IMG/VR virus record: IMGVR_UViG_3300037258_000366 | Span: 1-55,252 of that record | DNA from: a virus | Direction: 5' to 3' (one strand) | Length of the DNA stretch: 55,252 nt | Part shown: positions 29,906-36,639 of the stretch, piece after piece | Layout: every line of letters begins with the position of its first letter | Position numbering within the stretch: the stretch's first letter is position 1 | Made by a program: the position numbers and the translations under genes | The notes under the pieces: model-generated | What the model saw: only the letters and a program-made list of their open reading frames with translations | Databases searched by the model: none | What the model was told of the DNA's origin: nothing

Positions 29906-29992
29906 ATGAAGCGATAAACGAACCAGTGACACCTCTGAACTCTGGCCTTCTATCCGGTTTTCAGGTGCCCTATACCGGATATTTTACCGCAG

Positions 29993-30066
29993 TTGGCCTT
30001 ATAGGACTTGAACCTATTACCTCTTGTGTATCAGACAAGTGCTCTGACCAGGTGAGCTAAAGGCCA
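29993..30066 (-). tRNA. tRNA-Ile(GAT)
   Basis: Acceptor TGGCCTT/AAGGCCA, anticodon stem CTTGT/ACAAG with loop CTGATAC, T arm ATAGG-TTCAAGT-CCTAT. Confidence 0.93.
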
Positions 30067-30071
30067 TTGTG

Positions 30072-30131
30072 GTGAGGACGGCAAAAGCCTCTGGGTTTTC
30101 ACCAGCTAGAACATGTTCGGTCTATCCTCAC
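30072..30131 (-). ncRNA. Structured spacer S4
   Basis: GTGAGGA/TCCTCAC closes a 60-nt element between tRNA-Arg(ACG) and tRNA-Ile(GAT), with palindrome GAACATGTTC and small stem TGG/CCA inside. Confidence 0.45.
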
Positions 30132-30134
30132 GCG

Positions 30135-30206
30135 CACACCTACCAGGATTTGAACCCGGAATAAATCGTCCGTAGCGACTCGTGATATCCGTTTCACTAT
30201 AGGTGC
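30135..30206 (-). tRNA. tRNA-Arg(ACG)
   Basis: Acceptor GCACCTA/TAGGTGT, D arm GTGA/TCAC, anticodon stem AGTCG/CGATT with loop CTACGGA, T arm CCGGG-TTCAAAT-CCTGG. A34 suggests TadA-type modification to inosine. Confidence 0.9.
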
Positions 30207-30209
30207 TTG

Positions 30210-30270
30210 TGTATTAGATTAAGCGAATAAGACGTTTCCATTGCTGATTCTTTATGCAGGCCCTAATACA
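30210..30270 (-). ncRNA. Structured spacer S5
   Basis: TGTATTAG/CTAATACA, 8 perfect pairs, closes a 61-nt element between tRNA-His and tRNA-Arg(ACG). Confidence 0.45.
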
Positions 30271-30277
30271 GTGCCGA

Positions 30278-30351
30278 GGGTGAATACTCAGATTCGAACT
30301 GAGATGGACTTGGATCACAACCAAGCGCTTTGCCATTAAGCTATACCCACC
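30278..30351 (-). tRNA. tRNA-His(GTG)
   Basis: Acceptor GGTGGGT/ATTCACC, anticodon stem CTTGG/CCAAG with loop TTGTGAT, T arm CTCAG-TTCGAAT-CTGAG. The base before the acceptor is T, so the G-1 identity element is not encoded as G. Confidence 0.88.
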
Positions 30352-30462
30352 ATGAGCCAGTTATACTCTGGCAAGAGTACCAGGATTCACAGCTTCTGGT
30401 CTGCTGCTTGATAAGCGATGCCCTCGCAAATCTCCGGACACTAGTTTTGGATGCCTCAGCAT

Positions 30463-30497
30463 CTTGTCTGCCTATTTCATCCGTCTTCCCAGACAAG
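30463..30497 (-). ncRNA. Stem abutting tRNA-Trp 3' end (S6)
   Basis: CTTGTCTG/CAGACAAG hairpin starts one base after the tRNA. The rest of the gap 30352-30462 also holds the hairpins GATGC-TGAG-GCATC and TACTCT-TGCC-AGAGTA and no gene. Confidence 0.4.
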
Positions 30498-30568
30498 CAG
30501 ATCGTTAAGGACTCGAACCCTAGCTAAGAGGTTTGGAAGCTCTTGTGCTACCACTACACCAACGACCT
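30498..30568 (-). tRNA. tRNA-Trp(CCA), or Gly(TCC)
   Basis: Acceptor AGGTCGT/ACGATCT, D arm GTGT/GCAC, T arm TAGGG-TTCGAGT-CCTTA. By standard numbering the anticodon loop is TTCCAAA (CCA, Trp) with a C31-C39 mismatch. Sliding one base gives CTTCCAA (Gly TCC) with a poor stem. Trp is favoured because no other Trp tRNA is present. Confidence 0.75.
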
Positions 30569-30821
30569 ATAGGTTAAACTCATTATTCTTAACGCCTTTT
30601 ATGAAAGCGTCCCATTCTTTTTCAGTAAAGCTCAGTACTGGCCCATCGGGATCTTTTGAATCCCTTACCTGACAGCCAGCTACTTCAACACAATTACCAT
30701 TTTCCGCGCTCCAAGAGCTTTTCTTCCACTCAACACAAGAACCATTATAACTGCTAAGTGAACTCTTCTTCCACTCAACGCAGTTACCGTTGTAACTGCT
30801 GTACGAACTCTTCATCCACAT
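30567..30821 (-). CDS. DUF397 protein with tandem repeats
   Basis: 84 residues from ATG 30821 (AGGACAG upstream). DUF397 is an actinomycete family, usually encoded beside XRE-type regulators and implicated in toxin-antitoxin-like or developmental control. The family core W+KSS.S...NCVEVA..VRDSKDPDGPVLSF and W.AFI.GVK is all present. Here the first strand unit is repeated three times (KSSYSSYNGNCVEWK, KSSLSSYNGSCVEWK, KSSWSAENGNCVEVA). No partner regulator is adjacent, so the phage may titrate or mimic a host system. It follows a structured leader of about 180 nt from the promoter at 31005-31033. Confidence 0.88.
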   Translation of the reverse strand: MWMKSSYSSYNGNCVEWKKSSLSSYNGSCVEWKKSSWSAENGNCVEVAGCQVRDSKDPDGPVLSFTEKEWDAFIKGVKNNEFNL

Positions 30822-31004
30822 CTCTGTCCTAACTGAATGACCAGACCTACCTAGCGCCCTACAACTTACCCCTGCCACAGTTTCTGCCGCAATAAGCGCT
30901 ATCCACCTTCTTAGCCTACCTCAGAAGCTAGCATTCAGGTAAGCCCCGAACCCTCGGACTGGTCAAGCTCTTAACAGTGTGACTGTCTCTCACTGTCTAC
31001 GACT

Positions 31005-31033
31005 ACTGTACCACGCTGACGGCCTGTTGTCAA
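31005..31033 (-). promoter_or_regulatory. Promoter TTGACA-17-TACAGT
   Basis: Perfect -35 and spacing, pointing at the DUF397 gene and the downstream tRNAs. The about 180-nt leader holds ACAGTG/CACTGT at the expected start and CTTACC/GGTAAG further on. Confidence 0.87.
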
Positions 31034-31056
31034 GCCCTTTTTATTACGAATTAAAG

Positions 31057-31128
31057 CTGGAGAAGCAGGACTCGGACCTGCACCATCGTGATCCAAAGTC
31101 ACGCGTCCTACCATTAGACTATTCTCCA
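31057..31128 (-). tRNA. tRNA-Gln(TTG)
   Basis: Acceptor TGGAGAA/TTCTCCA, anticodon stem CGTGA/TCACG with loop CTTTGGA, T arm GCAGG-TCCGAGT-CCTGC (T54 replaced by C). Confidence 0.92.
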
Positions 31129-31133
31129 TTGTG

Positions 31134-31205
31134 CTGCAAGACCTGGATTTGAACCAAGATCAAAGGATTCAGAGTCCTTCGTGTTACCGATTACACCATC
31201 CTGCA
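31134..31205 (-). tRNA. tRNA-Gln(CTG)
   Basis: Acceptor TGCAGGA/TCTTGCA, anticodon stem AAGGA/TCCTT with loop CTCTGAA, T loop TTCAAAT. Confidence 0.92.
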
Positions 31206-31246
31206 ATGTTAGGCAGTTTATCTGGTGATTGCCCGGCACCACGTAC

Positions 31247-31275
31247 AGTGTATCATGCTGCTACTGAGATGTCAA
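31247..31275 (-). promoter_or_regulatory. Promoter TTGACA-17-TACACT
   Basis: Lies within the last codons of 31253-31432 and points to tRNA-Gln(CTG) and tRNA-Gln(TTG). Confidence 0.83.
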
Positions 31276-31432
31276 GACCTTTATTTCTTTTTCTCAGCGG
31301 ACTGTCTTCTGGCAATTCTGCATCTCTTAGCTCAGCATCAAGCCTTTTCTGCATTTTATTCGCGGCGGCTACTCCCTTGTTTCTGGTCCTTACATCTTTT
31401 CTGCCAACGTAAGGACCACTGAATGCGCTCAC
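31253..31432 (-). CDS. Small basic protein
   Basis: 59 residues from GTG 31432, overlapping the previous stop as GTGA. Highly charged: SAFSGPYVGRKDVRTRNKGV, a helix NKMQKRLDAELRDAELPEDS, then LRKRNKG. Its last codons contain the -35 box of the next promoter. Function unknown. Confidence 0.6.
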   Translation of the reverse strand: MSAFSGPYVGRKDVRTRNKGVAAANKMQKRLDAELRDAELPEDSPLRKRNKGLDISVAA

Positions 31433-31668
31433 ACGTCACTACAGGAAATCATACCTTGAAGATGCTTATAATGGAAGAGAGGCTGACGAACACCAATATC
31501 TTCAAGAGCTTCGTATACTGAATCGTTATACTTCCTGTACTCTCCTTTACCGCTAACGTAACAATATGCAATTGCCATGAGATATTTTGCCTCATCAATC
31601 GTCAGGGTAAGCTCTACATCCCTTATATCTTCTTCCATACCTTGTGTAACTCTTCTTGCTGTGGCCAT
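31429..31668 (-). CDS. Small helical hypothetical protein
   Basis: 79 residues: an acidic/alpha region EEDIRDVELTLTIDEAKYLM and a cysteine-containing helix IAYCYVSGKGEYRKY. The first gene of the set has a GGAGAG site. Resembles small phage proteins of unknown role. Confidence 0.6.
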   Translation of the reverse strand: MATARRVTQGMEEDIRDVELTLTIDEAKYLMAIAYCYVSGKGEYRKYNDSVYEALEDIGVRQPLFHYKHLQGMISCSDV

Positions 31669-31678
31669 TTTTCTCTCC

Positions 31679-31852
31679 TCAATCCAGGTAGGTTACTTCT
31701 GCGTCATGACCTAAGCCGTAAGTATTCTTTATAGCTGCCATTGTTTCTTTTTTATTCTCGCATTCAACAACAATGCCTTCTTTAAATACCCATCTCAGGT
31801 CATCTTCTGGCCATGTTATGGTGTCGAAAACCACCTTAACTTGTGTTCTCAT
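31679..31852 (-). CDS. Small alpha/beta protein
   Basis: 57 residues, MRTQVKVVFDTITWPEDDLR...VVECENKKETMAAIKNTYG. The pattern of a strand, a helix and a strand resembles a ferredoxin-like half. It overlaps the metallophosphoesterase gene by 17 bases. Function unknown. Confidence 0.6.
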   Translation of the reverse strand: MRTQVKVVFDTITWPEDDLRWVFKEGIVVECENKKETMAAIKNTYGLGHDAEVTYLD

Positions 31853-32420
31853 CGATCAACTCCAGTATCGTATTAATCTCTACTGGCATAAGATTCCATG
31901 CATCCAGTCCTACGTGTACCTGAAGAGTATTCACTCCAGCGAAAGAAATTATCTCATCTGAATGCGTGTGACCATGCAGAAGTGTGTTGCCAAAATTCTT
32001 CAGGCGGCATTCATCGTATCTGTCGTCTGCGGAATGATCTCCTGTGTACGGGAAATGGGATAGCATCACTGTTTTGTGATTCATCTTTCTTCGCGCAAAA
32101 TCATTTGCGGCCATGACTCCCATATAATAATACTCGTCTCCATACTTGTACGCGTCTCTGTTGAATCCCCACCCGTAATCATGGTTACCCCAGATGACAT
32201 ACTTGTTCCCGTTCAGCCTGGAAAACAGGTGACCGAATACTGCTGGCTTCTTCAGAGACAGATCACCAAGAATCCACAGAGCATCGTCTTTTTTCACGCA
32301 GCTATTTATGTTTTCTATAAGTGCTTCGTCGTGTTCTTCGATACCTGAGAATCCCCTGATATCTTCAGCCAGCATTTTGTGCATGAAATGAAGATCTGAG
32401 GTAAACCATGCAGTGCTCAT
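31836..32420 (-). CDS. Metallophosphoesterase (calcineurin-like)
   Basis: 194 residues, complete motif set: TSDLHFMHK (D..H), ILGDLSLKK (GD), IWGNHDYGW (GNHD), LSHFPYTG and LLHGHTHSD (GHxH). These bind two metals and hydrolyse phosphoesters. This short form with an N-terminal SDLHF is common in phages and bacteria; substrates may be cyclic phosphates, nucleotides or RNA ends. It is in an operon with a copy of the four-member family downstream. A second enzyme of the same superfamily lies at 37083-37835. Confidence 0.88.
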   Translation of the reverse strand: MSTAWFTSDLHFMHKMLAEDIRGFSGIEEHDEALIENINSCVKKDDALWILGDLSLKKPAVFGHLFSRLNGNKYVIWGNHDYGWGFNRDAYKYGDEYYYMGVMAANDFARRKMNHKTVMLSHFPYTGDHSADDRYDECRLKNFGNTLLHGHTHSDEIISFAGVNTLQVHVGLDAWNLMPVEINTILELIDENTS

Positions 32421-32421
32421 A

Positions 32422-32781
32422 TTAACCTCCGAAAATTACCCTGGCACCCTTGCCCTTACCTGAGAAGAATTTATCCTTCTCTACCATGCGGTCGTAAGTA
32501 TCCTTTCCTTTTACCTGGTAAAAGGAAAGTGTTCCATTGTATCTCTCAAGAACAACGTACTTGTCTCCAGACGCTGTTTCCCAGATCTGCCCTATCTTAA
32601 CCTCTGGAGGTACTATCTCAACTCCATCAGGCAGACCATCAACCCAGGTGAAGCCTTCGAAAATCTTGTACATCATTCCGTCAACCGTATTCCTGACGAA
32701 CATCCACGCGCCATCGAGTTTTTCAACCTCACCTGTGAAGCTGACCTTAATCTGGTCTCCTACTGCTACTTTTGCACTCAT
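32422..32781 (-). CDS. Small beta-rich protein, four-copy family
   Basis: 119 residues, with GDQIKVSFTGEVEKLDGAWM, then PPEVKIGQIWETASGDKYVV and LSFYQVKGKDTYDRMVEKD. It aligns with 28328-28666 along its length and with 18742-19098 and 52342-52692 at the two ends. Probably two small beta barrels. AAGGAGGAA ribosome site. Function unknown; multiple copies imply an expanded accessory family. Confidence 0.72.
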   Translation of the reverse strand: MSAKVAVGDQIKVSFTGEVEKLDGAWMFVRNTVDGMMYKIFEGFTWVDGLPDGVEIVPPEVKIGQIWETASGDKYVVLERYNGTLSFYQVKGKDTYDRMVEKDKFFSGKGKGARVIFGG

Positions 32782-32790
32782 ATTTCCTCC

Positions 32791-32994
32791 TTAGTTATGT
32801 GTATGTTTTTTCTCAAACTCTGATGGTGCTTTTGTATCACTTGTTACCTTCAGAGCGCCGCAGACACAGGACATGAAGAACTGCTCTCCGGACCTGAGAA
32901 TTCTGTTAGTGCCTCTTATTGTGTCGAGCAAAGCATTATTTGCCTTTGCAATTTCTCTTTCCGGTGGAATCGCCGGATCTATTGGATGTCTCAT
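32791..32994 (-). CDS. Small hypothetical protein
   Basis: 67 residues if it starts at the internal ATG 32994 (MRHPIDPAIPPER); the upstream ATG at 33003 lies inside tRNA-Thr. Two cysteines CVCGALKV form a CxC pair. A helical middle (IAKANNALLDTIRGTNRILR). No family was recognised. Confidence 0.55.
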   Translation of the reverse strand: MRHPIDPAIPPEREIAKANNALLDTIRGTNRILRSGEQFFMSCVCGALKVTSDTKAPSEFEKKHTHN

Positions 32995-32995
32995 G

Positions 32996-33068
32996 AGCCT
33001 CATGTACGATTTGAACGCACGACCTGAGCTTTACAAGAGCCCTGCTCTATCCACTGAGCTAATGAGGC
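32996..33068 (-). tRNA. tRNA-Thr(TGT)
   Basis: Acceptor GCCTCAT/ATGAGGC, anticodon stem GGGCT/AGCTC with loop CTTGTAA, T arm GTGCG-TTCAAAT-CGTAC. Confidence 0.93.
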
Positions 33069-33095
33069 GTGTGCCCTTTCGGGCTTTTAATTATA

Positions 33096-33563
33096 TCACG
33101 ACGGGCACTGACCTACTTCAGCACCTTTCTGAACTGTAACCCAGATATACCATCCCTGATGTTTATACAGGTAAACTGCTTCTCTTGCATTATCTATCGG
33201 TATGAACAGATTACTGGAACTGTCATGAACACTGTTAATCTGCCATAATCCTCTGTCTTCAGTTCCGTTACTGTCCATGTCAACATCACTCGGACCTGGA
33301 TTTCCGCCAGATTCTGCCATAGCAACTTCTGCCGCCATAAATCTCTGGGATACCGGGCCGCCTGCTCTGTCCCATAATCTTTCTAGCCTGGCGCATCCTA
33401 TGTTAGAAGATATAGGCTGAGCCGCTGCTGCTACCGGCAATTTAGGAAAATGGAATTTAGGAATCTTACCGTGACCGAAGAAGAGATAACTCACTACTAC
33501 TAGTGCTATCAGAAATGAGGCGACGTTTTCGAAAGTTTTATCTTTCTTTTTTTCTTTCGCCAT
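33096..33563 (-). CDS. Membrane-anchored lysozyme-like transglycosylase
   Basis: 155 residues. Basic start (KEKKKDKTF), a TM or signal-anchor helix (ASFLIALVVVSYLFF), then a Cys-containing mature domain. AAEVAMAESGGNP has the catalytic Glu of SLT/goose-type lysozyme-like enzymes, and GTEDRGLWQIN is their second conserved block. C...C may form a disulphide. It would cut peptidoglycan from the outside face, either for lysis (signal-arrest type) or DNA entry. Two small holin-like genes lie directly upstream, suggesting a lysis cassette. Confidence 0.8.
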   Translation of the reverse strand: MAKEKKKDKTFENVASFLIALVVVSYLFFGHGKIPKFHFPKLPVAAAAQPISSNIGCARLERLWDRAGGPVSQRFMAAEVAMAESGGNPGPSDVDMDSNGTEDRGLWQINSVHDSSSNLFIPIDNAREAVYLYKHQGWYIWVTVQKGAEVGQCPS

Positions 33564-33578
33564 TTCCCCTCCCCAGGT

Positions 33579-33740
33579 TTATGCTATTCTCCACCACCAG
33601 ATCGCTGCGATGATGGCACATGCTATTTCTAATAGTTCAGCAGGACCGAGCGGCAAGATAAACGCTCCCAGAACTCCTGGAATAAGCGCTAATGCTCCTG
33701 GTCCTAAAATGCTTCTCTCTCTGCTTACTTTCTCAGCCAT
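33579..33740 (-). CDS. Small membrane protein, holin-like
   Basis: 53 residues; AAGGAGGAAG site. Two hydrophobic segments (LGPGALALIPGVLGAFILPL and LLEIACAIIAAIWWW) and a charged N-terminus. Adjacent to the lysozyme-like gene; holin role is inferred from topology and location only. Confidence 0.65.
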   Translation of the reverse strand: MAEKVSRERSILGPGALALIPGVLGAFILPLGPAELLEIACAIIAAIWWWRIA

Positions 33741-33749
33741 ACTTCCTCC

Positions 33750-33926
33750 TTATTCTTCAGGCTTCTTTCTGTTATGTGCTATTCTCTCACCGGCATAAAT
33801 TAATCCTGCGAAGACAATAGTTATTGCTGTCCAGTCTCCTGTGCTTCCGCTTACTGTGACATACACCACAAACGCGGCAATAACCGCACAGACAAGAAGT
33901 ACAAGATCTTTCATATCAAGTAACAT
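33750..33926 (-). CDS. Small membrane protein, holin-like
   Basis: 58 residues with GGAGGTG site. Two TM helices (LVLLVCAVIAAFVVYVTV and WTAITIVFAGLIYAG) and a basic tail (RIAHNRKKPEE). With 33579-33740 and the lysozyme it forms a plausible lysis unit. Confidence 0.65.
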   Translation of the reverse strand: MLLDMKDLVLLVCAVIAAFVVYVTVSGSTGDWTAITIVFAGLIYAGERIAHNRKKPEE

Positions 33927-33961
33927 ATTTCACCTCCAGACTAAAGCTCCCCCGGCTGGAA

Positions 33962-34432
33962 TCATGAGAGCTTACGATAATGATTTAGTACAGTTACCTG
34001 ACTCACATGAAACCTTTTTGCCAATTGCCTTAAAGTGCCCTCACCATTTTTATAGGCCGCACCAGCTAACTTTCCTGGAATGGTTTTTTCATCTGCTCTC
34101 TTTGCAACAGCCTCACTGTGCTCTAAATGAAGATCTATCATGTTCTCTATTCTGCTCTTGCGGCGGCTAAACATAAAAGATTTTATAACCCTAGCTAGTT
34201 CTACTGCTTTATCTCCATTGAGATACCAGATGAATATTGGCTTCCAGTGCTCTTTGACTGCTTTCTGTCTGCAAATCTTTCCTTCGCAAAGACTTTGAAG
34301 TCGCAAAATAACATCTTCATCAGTCATTGCACAGGAAATTCTAGCATACCCACTTTTGGTGGAAAGAAAACAGCCTTCCCCTTCGAGAAGACCAGCAATC
34401 CAGTTTACTTGTGATTCAGTTAAAGTGTTCAT
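33962..34432 (-). CDS. LAGLIDADG homing endonuclease with C-terminal HTH
   Basis: 156 residues. The LAGLIDADG helix is WIAGLLEGEGCF (residues 11-22, catalytic Glu/Asp region), followed by the typical alpha/beta half (YARISCAMTDEDVILRLQSL) and KPIFIWYLNG. The C-terminal 45 residues, GTLRQLAKRFHVSQVTVLNHYR, are an HTH that probably adds DNA binding. It lies at the promoter-proximal end of the tRNA array just downstream of tRNA-Asn; no intron is evident. Confidence 0.87.
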   Translation of the reverse strand: MNTLTESQVNWIAGLLEGEGCFLSTKSGYARISCAMTDEDVILRLQSLCEGKICRQKAVKEHWKPIFIWYLNGDKAVELARVIKSFMFSRRKSRIENMIDLHLEHSEAVAKRADEKTIPGKLAGAAYKNGEGTLRQLAKRFHVSQVTVLNHYRKLS

Positions 34433-34466
34433 GCGTTTAATTATAGCACGTAATTAAATACAAAAG

Positions 34467-34539
34467 CTGTCTAGATTGGACTCGAACCAATGACAGTCAC
34501 TTTAACAGAGTGCTGCTCTACCAACTGAGCTACTAGACA
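34467..34539 (-). tRNA. tRNA-Asn(GTT)
   Basis: Acceptor TGTCTAG/CTAGACA, anticodon stem CACT/AGTG (outer G-A mismatch) with loop CTGTTAA, T arm ATTGG-TTCGAGT-CCAAT. Confidence 0.92.
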
Positions 34540-34583
34540 TTAAGTGGGACAGATTGCGCGCACCTCACTGCCCCACAACCAAC

Positions 34584-34612
34584 AGACTACCACAGCGGCG
34601 GCCCGTTGTCAA
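34584..34612 (-). promoter_or_regulatory. Promoter TTGACA-17-TAGTCT
   Basis: Perfect -35 and spacing, about 40 bases before tRNA-Asn, in the gap after 34630-35412. Confidence 0.86.
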
Positions 34613-34629
34613 GACTTCTTTTTAATTTT

Positions 34630-35412
34630 TTAACTTGACGAATTACTCAGTTCATTAAAGTCTGCCTGAAGCTGAGTGTAGTTGAACCCGTTAACATCAC
34701 TGCCCTGAACTGACAGCCAGTCTTCTGAAAGGCAGATCCATGCTTCTTCCACGTAGTTCCTGACGAATTCTCCGTTCATCTTCTGAAGTGCTCCCCACGT
34801 TATAACAGATTCCCCGTTCATAAGTGAGGAAGCTGAGTACTGCAGGCAAATAGCATGGCCCCCTTCTATTGGGGAATCTGGATCATATGTCCAGGGCAGT
34901 CCTTCAGAGAATTCCTGCTGAGCAGACTGAGGGCAGTTTATTCCCAGGTATACTGTACCGAACAGGTACAGTATCTGCTTCAGCGCTTTCGGGTTAGCAG
35001 GATAAGCCATTGATGCGAAAGCGGAAATCTTGTGCCCGCCTACACCTGTCTTATTCCAGTACCCGCAAACATCCTGAAGGTTCGCGCCATTATCAGTTGA
35101 GGGATTTCCTGGTACGTAACCTCCCACAGCCTCATACAAAGACAGGATGTCACTGTTAGGAAGAGTTACCTCATTTCCCGCATATGCTGTCCAGCCCTGA
35201 ATCATGTGCCCTACTGCCGCACAAGTGCAGTCTCCTAGCTGATCATTGTAATACATTGGCCATGATGATACTAGTGATGCTCTGTCTACTACTCCCGGTG
35301 CTGCTGGCAGAGCGGAAAAATCTACATACTTCTCCAGAGTTAGCCTCGGATGAGTTTCCTGTGGATGAGGAGCCGTTCTTCCTAGCTTCCCTGGTGTCCT
35401 GTTACTGTTCAT
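34630..35412 (-). CDS. Cysteine-peptidase-like (papain/C39-fold) protein
   Basis: 260 residues. NDQLGDCTCAAVGHMIQGW at about 56-74 resembles the Gln...Cys block of papain-like enzymes (GDCT-AA.G), and EGGHAICLQY at about 186 supplies the His. A later GALQKMNGEFVRNYVEEAW fits the third strand region. Proteins with this 'N.Q.GDCT.AA' start occur in many actinobacteria and their phages, mostly uncharacterised; some may be isopeptidases or inactive. A perfect 10-bp hairpin (TATACTATTG/CAATAGTATA) lies immediately before its ribosome site, which may regulate it. Confidence 0.65.
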   Translation of the reverse strand: MNSNRTPGKLGRTAPHPQETHPRLTLEKYVDFSALPAAPGVVDRASLVSSWPMYYNDQLGDCTCAAVGHMIQGWTAYAGNEVTLPNSDILSLYEAVGGYVPGNPSTDNGANLQDVCGYWNKTGVGGHKISAFASMAYPANPKALKQILYLFGTVYLGINCPQSAQQEFSEGLPWTYDPDSPIEGGHAICLQYSASSLMNGESVITWGALQKMNGEFVRNYVEEAWICLSEDWLSVQGSDVNGFNYTQLQADFNELSNSSS

Positions 35413-35423
35413 GATTCTCCTTA

Positions 35424-35449
35424 TACTATTGATTTACCAATAGTATAGC
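35424..35449 (-). promoter_or_regulatory. Inverted repeat before the peptidase-like gene
   Basis: TATACTATTG and CAATAGTATA flank a 6-base loop just upstream of AAGGAGA. It could be an operator or an mRNA hairpin; TATACT could also serve as a -10 box. Confidence 0.45.
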
Positions 35450-35454
35450 AAGAA

Positions 35455-35886
35455 TCACCACATTCTGCGAAGCTCCAGGTTATCCATGAAGTCTCTCGTC
35501 ATCAGTCTTTCCGCGATTCTGTCCACCCTGGCCCAGTGCTTCTTCAGCATCTTCTCAGCATTCTCAAAAGCGTCAAATACGAAATCCTGATTATAGTATT
35601 CCTCAAGATAAAGAAGATCTTGTGATCCTTTGAACATGGAAGGAACGACATACAGAGCTTCAATGGTTTTTACAACATTCTGCCCACCAAGTTCCATCGT
35701 CTCACATGTAGTCCCGGCAATAGTTACGGCTGCATCCTGACCTTCAGTCTCAATCTCTCCTATCCGTGTCATGCCAAGATCACATAGAGGCGGCATCTTT
35801 ATAAAAAGAACATCTAACCCTAATGCGATAGCTGATACAGCATGACCTGCTTCATGATAGGCAGTTTCTTTTCTTTCTCTGCTCAT
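35455..35886 (-). CDS. M41 (FtsH-type) peptidase domain protein
   Basis: 143 residues. YHEAGHAVSAIALG (His11, Glu12, His15) is the HExxH zinc site of M41 peptidases in the context typical of FtsH, followed by TIAGTTCETMELGG (the conserved gAae.. helix) and a possible third ligand in the DLLYLEEYY region. The AAA+ and membrane parts of FtsH are absent. Free-standing M41-like proteins exist in phages and bacteria; targets unknown. It overlaps the upstream gene by 4 bases. Confidence 0.8.
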   Translation of the reverse strand: MSRERKETAYHEAGHAVSAIALGLDVLFIKMPPLCDLGMTRIGEIETEGQDAAVTIAGTTCETMELGGQNVVKTIEALYVVPSMFKGSQDLLYLEEYYNQDFVFDAFENAEKMLKKHWARVDRIAERLMTRDFMDNLELRRMW

Positions 35887-36359
35887 GACAGGTATTCCTC
35901 CACTCCTCTTGATATGAGTCTTACGTTGAGTCCTTCAGCATCCTCGAAGAAAAATTCCTCCCCCGAATTTCTGTCGGTTACAGACCATGTTACTTTCTTG
36001 TCTGCCCCGCACTGCGGGCACTCCTCTTCATAGACACCTACCTCACCTACAAGCAGAACTTCAACGATGTCATTTTCTGCTGGCTCATACTCTTCGCTGA
36101 TTAAAGATATCCCTCCTCTGAGTTCTTCTGCGAAAAGTTCGAGAGCACTTATGGCTTCATCTGACGGAACATCATCTTTGGCCATGTGTCCTGCTAAAGC
36201 TTCTGCTGCTAAGGCTATACGTTCAGTGACCCTTTCCTCTAACCGAGCCTGAACAGCCATGATCGCCTTTTCGAGCGAATAAGGATTTGGCTCAATCATC
36301 TGCTCAAGTTCGTATACTTCATTAGCTGCTCTTAATAGATCTTCGTCAACTAAATTCAT
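35883..36359 (-). CDS. Hypothetical acidic protein
   Basis: 158 residues. An acidic helical first half (LVDEDLLRAANEVYELEQMI, AVQARLEERVTERI) and a C-terminal part with CPQCGADKKVTWSVTDRNSG, a CxxC knuckle. It ends ATGA-coupled with the M41 gene, so the two may act together. No family was recognised. Confidence 0.6.
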   Translation of the reverse strand: MNLVDEDLLRAANEVYELEQMIEPNPYSLEKAIMAVQARLEERVTERIALAAEALAGHMAKDDVPSDEAISALELFAEELRGGISLISEEYEPAENDIVEVLLVGEVGVYEEECPQCGADKKVTWSVTDRNSGEEFFFEDAEGLNVRLISRGVEEYLS

Positions 36360-36360
36360 G

Positions 36361-36639
36361 CTACCTCCTTCTCCACCATTTTCTCTTATCCTCCAGAGTA
36401 TTCCACGCCGTCTTTACAGACGCAGAAACTCTCTGAACCGACTTTTTCGCTTTTTTCGCGGCATCTCTGGAAGCTTTCCATGATTTATAGACCCTCTTAA
36501 GCAAAGATTCGGCAGCATTCATAATTTTCTCAAAATAATGCTGAACTAAAGCCGCGAAAAGAACGGCGCCAATACCTAAGTCACGAAATCTTCTCCAGAG
36601 ATTCTCTGTCTCTGGCGGTTTCGCTGGTGGATGTGGCAT
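36361..36639 (-). CDS. Basic membrane-associated protein
   Basis: 92 residues from ATG 36639 (GGAGGAAG site). Pro-rich start, a hydrophobic stretch (LGIGAVLFAALVQHYFEKI) and a long Lys/Arg-rich helix (KRVYKSWKASRDAAKKAKKS). Probably binds membrane and nucleic acid or phospholipid. It overlaps the next membrane gene by 59 bases. Confidence 0.6.
   Translation of the reverse strand: MPHPPAKPPETENLWRRFRDLGIGAVLFAALVQHYFEKIMNAAESLLKRVYKSWKASRDAAKKAKKSVQRVSASVKTAWNTLEDKRKWWRRR

Noticed and set aside
30330-30672. Plus-strand frames in the tRNA region
   Set aside because: They translate tRNA-His, tRNA-Trp and the reverse of the DUF397 gene; no ribosome sites and no sensible composition.
34630-35412. 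Endolysin amidase
   Set aside because: No zinc-amidase or CHAP motif order; the Cys/His pattern is closer to papain/C39-like folds, and no cell-wall-binding domain is seen.
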